The notes under the pieces are model-generated. The model worked only from the letters and a program-made list of their open reading frames with translations. It was not told the origin of the DNA and did no database searches. Position numbers and translations under genes: made by a program. From positions 2,790,001-2,854,000 of the forward strand of contig NZ_CP053661.1 of the NCBI RefSeq assembly GCF_013177315.1: a stretch of 64,000 nucleotides of DNA. Direction: 5' to 3'. Shown here one piece after another: positions 35,321-44,855 of this stretch. The number at the start of each line of letters is the position of its first letter. Within the stretch, counting starts at the first letter, position 1. The stretch comes from Thermoleptolyngbya sichuanensis A183 (GTDB lineage: Bacteria; Cyanobacteriota; Cyanobacteriia; Elainellales; Elainellaceae).

Positions 35321-35638
35321 ATGGCTGAAAAGCAAGCAGAAAAGCGAGTCAGTCGCTTCAAAACCCTGATGGCGGTCATTGGCAATCCTTCAGAGAAAGA
35401 GATGGAATCGCCAGCATCAGACGTGCCACCCGACATCCCCTCAGATCCATCCGCAGACTCGTCTACCCCCCGTTGCCTACCTTGGCTCGTTTGGATGAAG
35501 GGATATTGGAGCAGCCTGATAGGCCATCTCACCTGTTGAACAGGGAGTCGAATGGGGACAGAGTTCAACTCCCTGCTCAGCCATTACAGCCCGCGCCCAC
35601 GGTTTCTGAAGCCGAACCCCAAGTCTCCCCAGCCTGAC
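35321..35638 (+). pseudogene. Proline-rich small protein with a poly-C frameshift
   Basis: The frame from ATG 35321 (MAEKQAEKRVSRFKTLMAVIGNPS...) stops at 35539 in unlikely sequence. Shifting frame at the C6 run (35466-35471) continues as LPTLARLDEGILEQPDRPSHLLNRESNG... to TGA 35636-35638. The corrected product would be about 105 residues, Pro- and Ser-rich, family unknown. It abuts a MITE-like element. The indel could be a mutation, a sequencing error or phase variation. Confidence 0.4.
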
Positions 35639-35955
35639 TGCCTGACACAAGTGGGCAAAAGGCTTGAAATCTCGTGAAGGTGGGTAGGAAAGGGTGAGCT
35701 GACATGAGACGCTGAAATTTGCATATCTCCAGAGTCCTGAACGATATCATCTCAAAATCGGTCTCCGCTGGCTCAAGGGGGCGGTCAACCAAGGGCGGCC
35801 ACTATCACCGATTGCCCTCTTTAGCGTTGACCCTGAACCCTGTTTTGCTTCTAAACAAGCTGAGGCCCAGTATTATGACCTTATCTGGTTCTCTAGAATC
35901 CAATCCATGCGCTGCTAGTATCCCCCTGGGAGGCTGCCTAAAGATGTGTCAGGCG
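35639..35955. mobile_element. MITE-like element with TGCCTGACACA ends (copy 1)
   Basis: Bounded by TGCCTGACACAAGT at the left and AGATGTGTCAGGC at the right, inverted with respect to each other. The same ends bound a 151-bp element at 37559-37709. No transposase reading frame lies between. It ends about 36 bp before the response regulator-kinase start. Confidence 0.5.
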
Positions 35956-35991
35956 GTCAGTCCGACGTCTCTACAAATTCTCTGTCAATAT

Positions 35992-37074
35992 ATGGATGAT
36001 GTTTTAATTATCGACGATATGCCGGATAACCTGCGGGTGCTGTCGGCAATCCTGACAAAACAAGGATACAAAGTCCGCAAGGCGCTGAGTGGACAAAGCG
36101 CGATCGCCTCTATTCAAGCCAGCCTGCCTAGCATCATTTTGCTGGATGTGCGAATGCCAGAGATGGATGGCTATGCCGTTTGCCAGATCCTAAAAGACAA
36201 TCCAAGAACTAGCCATATCCCAGTGATTTTTATTAGCGCACTGAGTGATGTCATGGATAAGGTAAAAGCGTTTGATGCAGGCGGTGTAGACTACATTACA
36301 AAACCCTTTCAAGAAGCAGAGGTAATAGCTCGCGTTGAAACGCAGATGCGCCTACAAAAACTCCAGCATCAGCTTATTCAGTGCAATGAGGAGTTGCTGC
36401 ATTCCAACCGGGAGCTAGAGCAGTTTGCCTATGCGGTTTCTCACGATTTGCAGCAACCCCTGCAAACGATGATGGGCTTTGCCAAACTGCTGATGATGAA
36501 GCATGAGACTCATCTAGATAAAACGTCCGTCGAGTATCTGGCGGGAATTTTGGAATCTGGCAGGCGATCGCAGCAGTTGATCCAGGGCTTGCTGAGCTAT
36601 GCCCAGTTGGGGCATCAGGAACGTGAGCTAAATACGACTGACTGTACAGTGATTTTAGACATCGTTCTGGAAAACCTGGAAACGAGCATTGCTGAAAAAA
36701 ATGCCAGCATTACCTATGAGAATCTTCCAGTCGTTCAGGCAAACCAGGTGCAGCTTGTCCAGGTTTTTCAAAATTTGATTGGGAATGCCATTAAGTTTGT
36801 GACTGAAGGGCGATCGCCCCAGGTTTTGGTCACTGCAACCCAGCGCGAAACAGACTGGCTATTTGCAATACACGACAACGGCATTGGCATTGAAGCGTCC
36901 CATCTAAAGTCGATTTTTGAAATTTTTCAACGACTGCACACTGCTGAAAACTATCCCGGAACGGGGCTGGGGCTGGCTATTTGTCGAAAAATTGTAGAAC
37001 TGCATCGCGGGCGAATTTGGGCCGAATCTCAGCCCGGAGTTGGTTCGGTCTTTTACTTTACGCTGCCCGTCTGA
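35992..37074 (+). CDS. Response regulator-histidine kinase hybrid
   Basis: A 360-residue two-component protein with an N-terminal receiver (VLIIDDMPDN acidic pair, phosphoacceptor Asp in ILLDVRMPEMDG near residue 54, conserved Lys in ITKPFQ near 104), a coiled coil, a HisKA domain (FAYAVSHDLQQPLQTMMGFAKLL, His near 148) and an HATPase domain (NLIGNAIKFV, NGIGIE, GTGLGLAICRKIVE). There is no membrane segment, so it is cytoplasmic. The open frame extends to 35719, but that part overlaps a MITE-like element; ATG 35992 starts directly at the receiver fold. ATG 35875, with a GAGG upstream, is an alternative. Confidence 0.85.
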   Translation: MDDVLIIDDMPDNLRVLSAILTKQGYKVRKALSGQSAIASIQASLPSIILLDVRMPEMDGYAVCQILKDNPRTSHIPVIFISALSDVMDKVKAFDAGGVDYITKPFQEAEVIARVETQMRLQKLQHQLIQCNEELLHSNRELEQFAYAVSHDLQQPLQTMMGFAKLLMMKHETHLDKTSVEYLAGILESGRRSQQLIQGLLSYAQLGHQERELNTTDCTVILDIVLENLETSIAEKNASITYENLPVVQANQVQLVQVFQNLIGNAIKFVTEGRSPQVLVTATQRETDWLFAIHDNGIGIEASHLKSIFEIFQRLHTAENYPGTGLGLAICRKIVELHRGRIWAESQPGVGSVFYFTLPV

Positions 37075-37153
37075 TGTTGATTTTGGATTTTAGATTGGCG
37101 ATTTGGCTTGGCAATTTTGGCTTGTTAATCTAGTTTTCTGAACTGACGAATTA

Positions 37154-37317
37154 AGAGGGTGTTTGAAAAGGTATCGTTTGTAATGTTAAGCACTCAGAGA
37201 TCCCCCCTAGCCCCCCTTAAAAAGGGGGAAACCGCCTTAAAGTCCCCCTTTTTAAGGGGGATTTAGGGAGATCTTGCACGCTTTGCTACAAACAGTAGGA
37301 CTTTTCAAACATCCTCT
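37154..37317. mobile_element. MITE with AGAGGGTGTTTGAAAAG ends
   Basis: A 164-bp element with near-perfect terminal inverted repeats (AGAGGGTGTTTGAAAAGG / CTTTTCAAACATCCTCT). Inner inverted segments (CCCCCCTTAAAAAGGGGG and CCCCCTTTTTAAGGGGG) would fold strongly. It has no coding capacity. Confidence 0.75.
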
Positions 37318-37558
37318 AAAAAAGCCACGCACCGTTCAATGAAAATAAGTGCATGGCTTAGGGCTGATTTGAAATTGGAGAGGTTAGCCATCTCGCGCAT
37401 TCACGCGCATTCAACTAAGCTAATCTAGTCTCAACTCTTCTCGATGGCGCTCTGAATGAAGCTGCTGCAAGTCTTGTACAGATTAGCAGTCCAATTAGCA
37501 TCCCAAAATCGCAAATCCAAGACCAAGAACCGATATCAACCGCCAGCTTAGATCTGGT

Positions 37559-37709
37559 TGCCTGACACAAGTCCCGAAAGCCCAGAAAATTCGTTGTCTT
37601 GGGATCGAAGCCCATAGCTCCTGAGTTGGAGCCGGAGGGCTTAGTCAGAGGAGCTTTTGGGCCAGCGTCCCCTACGAGAAATCAGGGGTTTCCAGAGATG
37701 TGTCAGGCA
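37559..37709. mobile_element. MITE-like element with TGCCTGACACA ends (copy 2)
   Basis: A 151-bp stretch with ends TGCCTGACACAAGT and AGATGTGTCAGGCA, shared with 35639-35955. It contains inner complementary segments (AAGCCCATAGCTCC / GGAGCCGGAGGGCTT) and no ORF. It lies between the kinase region and the 37718 gene. Confidence 0.6.
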
Positions 37710-37717
37710 GTCAGAGC

Positions 37718-38176
37718 TTAGATAGCTAGCGCCGTTTTGAGCTTGGCTAGCGTTGCGGCTTCCTCAGGGCTGATCTTGTTTGCGCCAGAGCCAAACAGAC
37801 CGCTGCCAGCGGCTTCGGCCACATGGGTTGCGGCGCTGTAGATAAACTGTTTGTACTCAGCAATTTCGGCAGGGGTGGCTTTGGATTCCAGTGTCGTCAG
37901 AGCGTCGTTTACCGCGGCGATCGCCATGTCTACCGCATTGTCGGGCGTTACGTCCTTAGGCGTTTCGGGCTTGAAGGTCTTCAGGGCTTCTTCAGTAAAC
38001 ACACCCTGGATAATCGAGTTCGTCGGGTACTTGGCGGCTGCACCCACGACTTCCTTTGCCAGAGCCGCCGCTTCGATCGCCGTAGAGACAATGCCCATGT
38101 CGGCGATCGCCACCGCCATGCCGCTCATGGTCACCGCCTTGAGAATCGCCGCACCTTCCTCAGGAGAAAACGACAT
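37718..38176 (-). CDS. Alanine-rich helical protein of unknown function
   Basis: A 152-residue soluble, Ala-rich and probably all-helical protein (EEGAAILKAVTMSGMAVAIADMG, STAIEAAALAKEVVGAAAKYP, HVAEAAGSGLFGSGANKISPEEAATLAKLKTAL). There is no signal peptide or cysteine. I do not recognise the family. The start region MSFSPEEG and the downstream SPEEAA suggest an internal repeat of a short helical motif. It is divergent from mnmH, and a MITE-like element ends just beyond its 3' end. Confidence 0.65.
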   Translation of the reverse strand: MSFSPEEGAAILKAVTMSGMAVAIADMGIVSTAIEAAALAKEVVGAAAKYPTNSIIQGVFTEEALKTFKPETPKDVTPDNAVDMAIAAVNDALTTLESKATPAEIAEYKQFIYSAATHVAEAAGSGLFGSGANKISPEEAATLAKLKTALAI

Positions 38177-38340
38177 ATAAAAGCTCCGATAAAATTGCTT
38201 AAGAACTTCGGCATAATACCACTTCCAATTCGGTTTGGAAGTATGGCAGGCATCTGGACAAAATGCCAGGTATTCTCTGGGTTTTGCGACTCTTTTTGCG
38301 CCCCCTTCAGGTTCCTTCTGGCTCCCTTTTAGATCTATTC

Positions 38341-39417
38341 ATGACCCAAGCGCTTGCTCTATCCGATTTTCTAGCTGCGCCCGGAGTGCTGCTCGATGTC
38401 CGCAGCCCGGCCGAGTTTGCCCAGGGACACATTCCCGGCGCAATCAGCTTTCCACTGTTTACCGACGACGAGCGGGCGCAGGTGGGAACCTGCTACAAAC
38501 AGCAGGGGCGCGATGCTGCTGTGGAACTGGGTTTTGCTCTGGCAGGGCCAAAGTTTGCCGGGTTTATCACCCAGGCGCGATCGCTCGCTGGAAATGGCCC
38601 GGTGCGGCTGCACTGCTGGCGCGGCGGAATGCGGAGCGAAGCCGTGGCCTGGGTGCTGGGCATGGGGGGGCTGTCCGTGACGACGCTGGTGGGCGGCTAC
38701 AAAACCTTTCGGCGGTGGGCGCTGACGGTTCCCGCATGGACGCGGCCAATCTGGATTCTGGGCGGCATGACGGGCACAGGCAAAACCGCCGTGCTGCACG
38801 CGCTGGCGGAACGCGGCGAACAAGTGCTAGATCTGGAAGCGATCGCCCACCACCGGGGCAGCAGCTTCGGCATGTTGGGCCAACCCCCCCAGCCCACCAA
38901 TGAGCAGTTTGAAAACGAAATCGCTGTGCGCTGGGCGGGGTTTGACCCGACGCGGCCCGTGTGGATCGAAGCCGAAAGCAAGCGCATCGGACTCTGCCGC
39001 GTGCCGGAGCCGCTGTTTCGCCAGATGGATCGGGCGGCAGTGCTGGAGCTGGTGCGTCCCCAGGCGGAGCGGCTAGAAATTTTGGTCAGAGACTATGGCG
39101 GCTTTTCTACCGACGACTTGGTTGCCGCCACCGAGCGCATCCGCAAGCGCTTGGGCGGGCTGCGAACTCAGGAGGCGATCGCCCTCCTGCAAGCGCGGCG
39201 GCTCCCCGAAGCCTTCGACCTGCTGCTCACCTACTACGACAAAACCTACACCTACGACCTGACGCGCCGTTCCGTCCCCCGCTACCCCATTGAGGTGGCA
39301 GGGTTGTCTGCGGCCGAATGTGGCGATCGCCTCCTGGCCTTTGCTCGCGCCCTCCCCGCTACGGTTTCGGAGGACCCGCCCGCCCTTTGCGACCTTGCCC
39401 TGACTCCGGATGGTTGA
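38341..39417 (+). CDS. mnmH: tRNA 2-selenouridine synthase MnmH
   Basis: A 358-residue protein. An N-terminal rhodanese domain (GVLLDVRSPAEFAQGHIPGA) has the active cysteine in LHCWRGGMRS (about residue 93). A P-loop domain follows (GGMTGTGKTAVL, about 140), then EAIAHHRGSSFG and WIEAESKRIG. This is the MnmH/SelU layout, which converts 2-thiouridine at tRNA position 34 to 2-selenouridine through a geranylated intermediate. ATG 38341 is the family start; the reading upstream to 38263 is spacer. Confidence 0.92.
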   Translation: MTQALALSDFLAAPGVLLDVRSPAEFAQGHIPGAISFPLFTDDERAQVGTCYKQQGRDAAVELGFALAGPKFAGFITQARSLAGNGPVRLHCWRGGMRSEAVAWVLGMGGLSVTTLVGGYKTFRRWALTVPAWTRPIWILGGMTGTGKTAVLHALAERGEQVLDLEAIAHHRGSSFGMLGQPPQPTNEQFENEIAVRWAGFDPTRPVWIEAESKRIGLCRVPEPLFRQMDRAAVLELVRPQAERLEILVRDYGGFSTDDLVAATERIRKRLGGLRTQEAIALLQARRLPEAFDLLLTYYDKTYTYDLTRRSVPRYPIEVAGLSAAECGDRLLAFARALPATVSEDPPALCDLALTPDG

Positions 39418-39632
39418 TTTTGGATTTTGGATTTTGGTGGGCACGCTGTCAGGGCTGGCCGATGTTTCAAAATTTGGATTGGGGATTTTGGATTTTGGTG
39501 GGCACGTTGTCCAGGTTGTCGGTTCTCTTGTAAGTTCCCCTGCAAATAAAACTGCAAATAAAATTGCCAGAAGCCCTGAAAATGCCCAACCCAAAATCCA
39601 AAATCCAAAATCTAAAATCTAAAAAATCCAAA
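39412..39632. repeat. GATTTTGG heptamer repeats, two orientations
   Basis: GATTTTGGATTTTGG runs at 39417-39440 and 39482-39500, each followed by TGGGCACG, and the complementary CCAAAATC runs at 39590-39632. The opposite ends are complementary and could fold together. Similar runs occur near 48420, 53228 and 63180, like the short tandem heptamer repeats known in cyanobacteria. Confidence 0.8.
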
Positions 39633-39641
39633 ATCGACACT

Positions 39642-40691
39642 GTGGAAAAGCCCTCAAACCTTCTGCTCAAGCTCAGCCGCCAGTTGTTTGATGATCCGCT
39701 GGAGCAGGGGCGCTTTGTCACTGCGCTGACGCAGCCGCAGCCGTTTCACCCCTGCATTCTCTGGTGTCGCCCGCGGCCGGAGTCCTTGCCGTTTGCGATC
39801 GCCCCCACCGTGTCCTGGCAGCCTGCTCCGGTCGATCGACTGGCGCTGGGAGAGCGGCCGGGCGCTCATCCGTGGCACGAGGCAGGGTATTTCTACTGCC
39901 TGGATTTTTCGTCGGTGTTCGCCATTTCCCCCATCGCGCTGCTAAAGGCGCAGGCGGGCAGACCGCCCCAGACCATCATCGACCTCTGCGCTTCCCCCGG
40001 CGGCAAGGGCATCTTTGCAGGCACAACGCTGCAACCTGCGCTCTTGCTGAGCAACGAAACCATCGGCAAGCGCATGGGGGCGCTGGTGTCGAACCTGCGG
40101 CGATGTTTTACCCCCGCCGAAAACACTGCGCCGCAGCGGGTGGCCGCCGTCAGCCTAGATTCGCAGGTGCTAGCAGAGGCAATGCCCCAGGCGGCGGATC
40201 TGGTCATCGTGGATGCGCCCTGCACGGGGCAATCGCTCCTAGCCAAGGGCGAAACCGCACCGGGCTGCTTCCATCCGGTTTCCATCAACAAAAACGCCAA
40301 TCGGCAAAAGCGGATTTTGGCCAACGCGGCGCGGCTGGTGGCTCCCGGCGGGCATCTCGCCTACATGACCTGCGCCTATTCCCCCGCCGAAAACGAAGGC
40401 GTGATGGACTGGTTTCTGGAACGGTTTCCCCAGTTTGCGCCTGTGTCCGTGCCCCCGCTGGCGGCGCTTCAGTCGCCCCTGACGGAATTGCCCTGCTACC
40501 GCATGTTTCCCCAGGATGGGCTGGGGGCAGGCGCGTTTACGGTGCTGCTGCAAAACCAGGAGGCGGGCGCGGCGCAGGAGATTGGGGAAGCGGGTTGGGC
40601 GGAATTTTGGGGGCAATTGCGCCAGCGTTGCGGAGCAATATCGCGCCCCGTCTGGATTCGAGACAGGCCTGACCATTCGCCGCTGAGTTAG
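39642..40691 (+). CDS. RsmB/NOP-family RNA cytosine methyltransferase
   Basis: A 349-residue class I methyltransferase of the RsmB/NOP2/Sun family. It has the AdoMet motif IIDLCASPGGKGIF, VIVDAPCTGQSLLAKGE with the conserved PC cysteine, and MTCAYSPAENEGVMDWFL with the second catalytic cysteine. It likely forms 5-methylcytosine in rRNA or tRNA; the exact target cannot be told. GTG 39642 is chosen because the residues upstream (from ATG 39582 or 39564) are translated CCAAAATC repeats. No N-terminal NusB-like domain is present. Confidence 0.82.
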   Translation: MEKPSNLLLKLSRQLFDDPLEQGRFVTALTQPQPFHPCILWCRPRPESLPFAIAPTVSWQPAPVDRLALGERPGAHPWHEAGYFYCLDFSSVFAISPIALLKAQAGRPPQTIIDLCASPGGKGIFAGTTLQPALLLSNETIGKRMGALVSNLRRCFTPAENTAPQRVAAVSLDSQVLAEAMPQAADLVIVDAPCTGQSLLAKGETAPGCFHPVSINKNANRQKRILANAARLVAPGGHLAYMTCAYSPAENEGVMDWFLERFPQFAPVSVPPLAALQSPLTELPCYRMFPQDGLGAGAFTVLLQNQEAGAAQEIGEAGWAEFWGQLRQRCGAISRPVWIRDRPDHSPLS

Positions 40692-40710
40692 CGCAAACGC
40701 AGACGCAGGA

Positions 40711-40754
40711 GTCGCTGTTAAGTCGCTGTTAAGTCGCCGTTAAGTCGCCGTGAA
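40711..40754. repeat. Four tandem 11-bp repeats
   Basis: GTCGCTGTTAA twice, then GTCGCCGTTAA and GTCGCCGTGAA, between the convergent methyltransferase and glmS genes. Confidence 0.85.
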
Positions 40755-40803
40755 ATGACGCTCCGCTGCCATGCGATGATCTGAGCCGTGGCGATTTCTG
40801 TGA

Positions 40804-42705
40804 CTATTCCACGGTCACCGACTTGGCCAAGTTGCGCGGTTGGTCTACGTCCAGCCCCCGGCGGGCGGCAATGTGATAGGCGAGAAATTGCAGTGGAATC
40901 ACCGTCAGCAGCGGCGACAGCAGTTCATCCACTTCTGGTACAGGCAGCAGGTCGTTAAACACTTCGGCGGCGTGCGGATCGCTGGGCGGCATCACGCCGA
41001 TCAGTCGGGCATCGCGGGCCTTGGCTTCCTGCGCGTTAGACAGCACTTTTTCGTAAACGCTTCCAGGCATGGCGATCGCCACCACGGGCACTTTTTCATC
41101 CAGCAGGGCGATCGGGCCGTGCTTCATCTCCCCAGCCGGATAGCCCTCTGCATGGATGTAGCTGATCTCCTTCAGCTTCAACGCTCCCTCTAGGGCGATC
41201 GGGAAATTAATACCGCGCCCCAAAAAAATGAAATCTTGAGTTTCCACAAACTCATGGGCCAGTTCCTCGATCCGCTTTTCCTGGGTTTCCAGCAGCGCCT
41301 CTAGCTGGGTAGGCAGTTGCCAGAGTTGTTTCAGCAGTTCCTCTAGTCGCGTCGGGGAAACCGTCTGGCGGCGATAGGCCAGATCCAGCGACAAACAATA
41401 GAACGCCATCAGTTGGGCGATGAAGGTTTTCGTGGCGGCGACCCCAATCTCAATTCCGGCGTGGGTATCGATGACGCTATCGACCAGGCGCGTGAGGGTG
41501 CTTTGCAGGCGGTTGGTAATGCCCAGCAGGCGCGGCTGGTAGGCGGCCGACAGGCTGGCGCGACGGTCTTTTTCGCTGTGGATGGCAGAGAGTGTATCGG
41601 CCGTTTCGCCAGATTGCGTCACGCCGATCAGCAGCGTATTGGGAGTCAGCGGCGGCAAGGCATAGCGAAATTCTGAGGCGTAGTGAACCTGGCTAGGAAC
41701 CTGCGCCAGTTGCTCGAGCAGGTGCTTGCCGACGAGGCTGGCGTGCCAACTGGTGCCGCAGGCGACGATGTGAATCTGCTCTAGGTCAGTATAGAGATCG
41801 TCCGGCAAGCCGAGGTTAATCGGATTCGTGCTGCTGGCGGCTGTCCATTCGCTGTTGACATAGGATTCCAAACAGGTCCGCACGACGCTGGGCTGCTCAT
41901 AGATTTCCTTGAGCATGAAGTGTTTGAAGCCCTGCTTTTCGGTGGTGAGGGAGGTGCTGGTCAGGCGATGGGGGTGCTTTTTGAGGCGATCGCCCGCGAA
42001 GGTATACACCTCCACCCCCAGCGGCGACAGGGTTGCCATTTCGCCATTTTCCAGCGGCACGACGGCATGGGTATAGGGCAAAATCGCAGGCACATCCGAC
42101 GCGCAGAAAAACTCGCCCTGCCCAAACCCCAGCACCAGCGGAGCCTGCTGCCGTGCCACCACAATCTCATCGGCATAATCTGCCGCCAGCACCACAATGG
42201 CAAACGCTCCCTCTAGCTGCTGCACCACGCGCCGCACGGCCTCCGTCAGCGGAGAATAGAGGCTGTCTACCTCGCCATTCTGCCGCATGGTTTGCAGGCA
42301 CTCGGCAACAAGGTTGGGAATGACTTCGGTATCGGTTTCGGTGACAAACTCATAGCCACGCTGCCGCAGCTCTTCGCGCAGTTCGCGGTAGTTCTCAATG
42401 ATGCCGTTTTGCACCACCGCCACCTGCCCCGTCATGTCGAAATGGGGATGGGCGTTGTGTTCTTCGGGCTTGCCGTGGGTGGCCCAGCGGGTGTGCCCAA
42501 TGCCGACGAATCCTGGCAATTCTTCGCCCTCCAACTTGGACTGGAGGTTAAACAGTTTCCCTTTTGCCCGCACGCGATGCAGCTTCCCTTCCCACACGGT
42601 GGCGATGCCTGCCGAGTCATAACCCCGATATTCCAGCTTGCGGAGTCCTTCCAGAAGAATGCCGCTGGCTGTCTGCGTCCCGATATAGCCCACAATTCCG
42701 CACAT
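40804..42705 (-). CDS. glmS: Glutamine-fructose-6-phosphate aminotransferase GlmS
   Basis: A 633-residue enzyme that makes glucosamine-6-phosphate from fructose-6-phosphate and glutamine, the first step towards UDP-GlcNAc for peptidoglycan. The N-terminal nucleophile Cys2 is in MCGIVGYIGT, with RWATHGKPEEHNAHPH downstream. Two SIS domains follow (IVACGTSWHASLVGK, TQSGETADTLSAI, LGRGINFPIALEGALKLKEISYIHAEGYPAGEMKHGPIAL) and the C-terminus is LAKSVTVE. The length is normal. No glmS ribozyme-like leader was recognised upstream. Confidence 0.97.
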   Translation of the reverse strand: MCGIVGYIGTQTASGILLEGLRKLEYRGYDSAGIATVWEGKLHRVRAKGKLFNLQSKLEGEELPGFVGIGHTRWATHGKPEEHNAHPHFDMTGQVAVVQNGIIENYRELREELRQRGYEFVTETDTEVIPNLVAECLQTMRQNGEVDSLYSPLTEAVRRVVQQLEGAFAIVVLAADYADEIVVARQQAPLVLGFGQGEFFCASDVPAILPYTHAVVPLENGEMATLSPLGVEVYTFAGDRLKKHPHRLTSTSLTTEKQGFKHFMLKEIYEQPSVVRTCLESYVNSEWTAASSTNPINLGLPDDLYTDLEQIHIVACGTSWHASLVGKHLLEQLAQVPSQVHYASEFRYALPPLTPNTLLIGVTQSGETADTLSAIHSEKDRRASLSAAYQPRLLGITNRLQSTLTRLVDSVIDTHAGIEIGVAATKTFIAQLMAFYCLSLDLAYRRQTVSPTRLEELLKQLWQLPTQLEALLETQEKRIEELAHEFVETQDFIFLGRGINFPIALEGALKLKEISYIHAEGYPAGEMKHGPIALLDEKVPVVAIAMPGSVYEKVLSNAQEAKARDARLIGVMPPSDPHAAEVFNDLLPVPEVDELLSPLLTVIPLQFLAYHIAARRGLDVDQPRNLAKSVTVE

Positions 42706-43081
42706 GGTTTCTGGTCTCCTGGCTCGTCTGACCGTGTTTCAGGGTTGCTCATGCTCGCAATGCTCCATCTAGTTTAGGAGAAAGCGCCGTCAGGAATGCA
42801 GCCTTGGTCACGATCGCTGGATCGGCGATCGCACGACGAGCTGTCCTAAAGAGCCGTCCTACGAGCCATCGGCAATAAAAAACAGGAGGGCGATCGCCCT
42901 CCTGCTGGTGGTTGCTATGCGTATCCAAGAACGGATGGAGCGGACGCAAGGCCCCGATGCCATCTGTTTCTAGACAGGTCTTAGACAAGTCCTAAACAAG
43001 TCTTAGACAAAATCTGATCAACCAGAATCCAGTAGATAGACCCTAGTGGAATCAGTGGAATCAAATAGAACCTAGTAGAAC
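42706..43081. other. psaC-glmS intergenic region
   Basis: About 375 bp containing the psaC terminator (see 42876-42906), imperfect repeats of TCTTAGACAAG/TCCTAAACAAG (42975-43010) and three CCTAGTAGAA-type repeats (43050-43088). No coding potential was seen. Confidence 0.5.
42876..42906 (-). terminator. Rho-independent terminator built on a HIP1 site (psaC)
   Basis: On the minus strand an 11-bp perfect palindrome (CAGGAGGGCGATCGCCCTCCTG at 42885-42906, centred on GCGATCGC) is followed at once by TTTTTTATT. It lies downstream of psaC and upstream of glmS, both on the minus strand, so it should end the psaC transcript. Confidence 0.8.
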
Positions 43082-43759
<678 letters not shown>

Positions 43760-44089
43760 ATGGGTTGGCTAAGTAGACTATTCCCCGGCAGCAAAAAGCC
43801 TGCAAACGCTTCTGTTGCTCCTGCACCGGCTCAGGCGGGCATTCCCCCTGAAAAGGTTGGTCTGGATGGCGCGTTTGATGAGAGCGGTCTGGCAAAGCGT
43901 GTGGCGCTGGCCTTCGACGAAGATCCTCAACTGGACGATCTGGAGCGCCTGTGGGTAGCGCAGTTGGGCAGCAAGGTGGTGCTGAAGGGTGAAGTGCCCA
44001 ACCAGGATTACTTGAGCCGTGCGGTGTCCATCGCTCGCGGCGTGAATGGAGCAACGGACGTGGACACCAGCCAGGTCAAAGTTGGCTAG
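43760..44089 (+). CDS. BON-domain small protein
   Basis: A 109-residue protein. An N-terminal MGWLSRLFPGSKKP and an Ala/Pro-rich linker precede a BON-type alpha-beta domain (LAKRVALAFDEDPQLDDLERLWVAQLGSKVVLKGEVPNQDYLSRAVSIARGVNGATDVDTSQVKV). BON domains bind membranes or polysaccharide. No signal peptide is obvious, so a cytoplasmic or membrane-peripheral site is likely. Confidence 0.8.
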   Translation: MGWLSRLFPGSKKPANASVAPAPAQAGIPPEKVGLDGAFDESGLAKRVALAFDEDPQLDDLERLWVAQLGSKVVLKGEVPNQDYLSRAVSIARGVNGATDVDTSQVKVG

Positions 44090-44855
44090 GCAGGCGGTCT
44101 GCTGACTGCATTAGCACTGCATTAGCACGGCACGAGCTGCGATCGCCCTCAGATCGTGACTCACAACACAATTCCGACCCGGAGACCTTGCTATATCTTA
44201 GTCAGACGTTCCTTTCGAGAGCGCAATATCCGGGTCGGGGTAGGGTTTGAGGTGGCTTTTCCATCCAGAGTCCTGCTCCGTTTTCTTGAGAGGTTGTTTG
44301 AGCCTCTGTCTTGAGGTGCAAGTTTAAGCTGTGTCAGCTCCGGGCGGAGTGCCGCTGAAGACCGTTGAAGTAAGCAGTAAGCATAGACCTTTTACGTGAA
44401 TCGTTGGGCGGCACCGCTGCTCAACGATTCACGCTCTCGGATAAAGCATTCATGCAAGAGAGCTAATGTGAAGTGACATGAAGTAAGTGGAAGCAAGGAT
44501 GTGCTGTGTATCTTGTGGCGCATCCTTAACTTTTTGGAGTTGATTTGCTTGAATACAATCTGCTGAAATCCTGGACGACAGCTCTGTGTTGTCGGCTCGT
44601 AGTACATCGTGTTACATTGGTATTGAGGCTTAGCCTGAGCTGTATAGAAAATTTTGTTTGGAGGATGCCAGGTATGTCTGAGTCAGTATGGAACCTCGCT
44701 ACACAGCTTTCATACAGGCTCTAGAGGAACCCAAACTCCAAACGATTGGATTTTCAAACGATTGGACTTGTCCTCTGTGAGCCTCTGATGTTTCACCTCT
44801 GATGGTTTGAACCATCACTTCAACGTTCAGAATCTCAGAATCACAGAGAAATCCA
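44090..44855. other. 766-bp gene-poor region before rsgA
   Basis: Contains a perfect 11-bp inverted repeat GTGAATCGTTG / CAACGATTCAC (44396-44432) and one small ORF with a good ribosome-binding site (44674-44724). No tRNA or known RNA was recognised, and nothing else stands out. Confidence 0.5.
44674..44724 (+). CDS. Possible 16-residue small ORF
   Basis: ATG 44674 is preceded by GGAGG with suitable spacing and encodes MSESVWNLATQLSYRL before TAG. The downstream rsgA start is 132 bp away. It may be a leader peptide or chance; only the ribosome-binding site supports it. Confidence 0.25.
   Translation: MSESVWNLATQLSYRL

Noticed and set aside
39764-40672. Second plus-strand ORF of 302 codons inside the RsmB-like gene
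   Set aside because: Another frame of the methyltransferase gene; the methyltransferase frame has all family motifs.
42706-42900. glmS ribozyme or riboswitch
   Set aside because: No ribozyme-like core is seen; the only clear structure is the terminator hairpin facing psaC.
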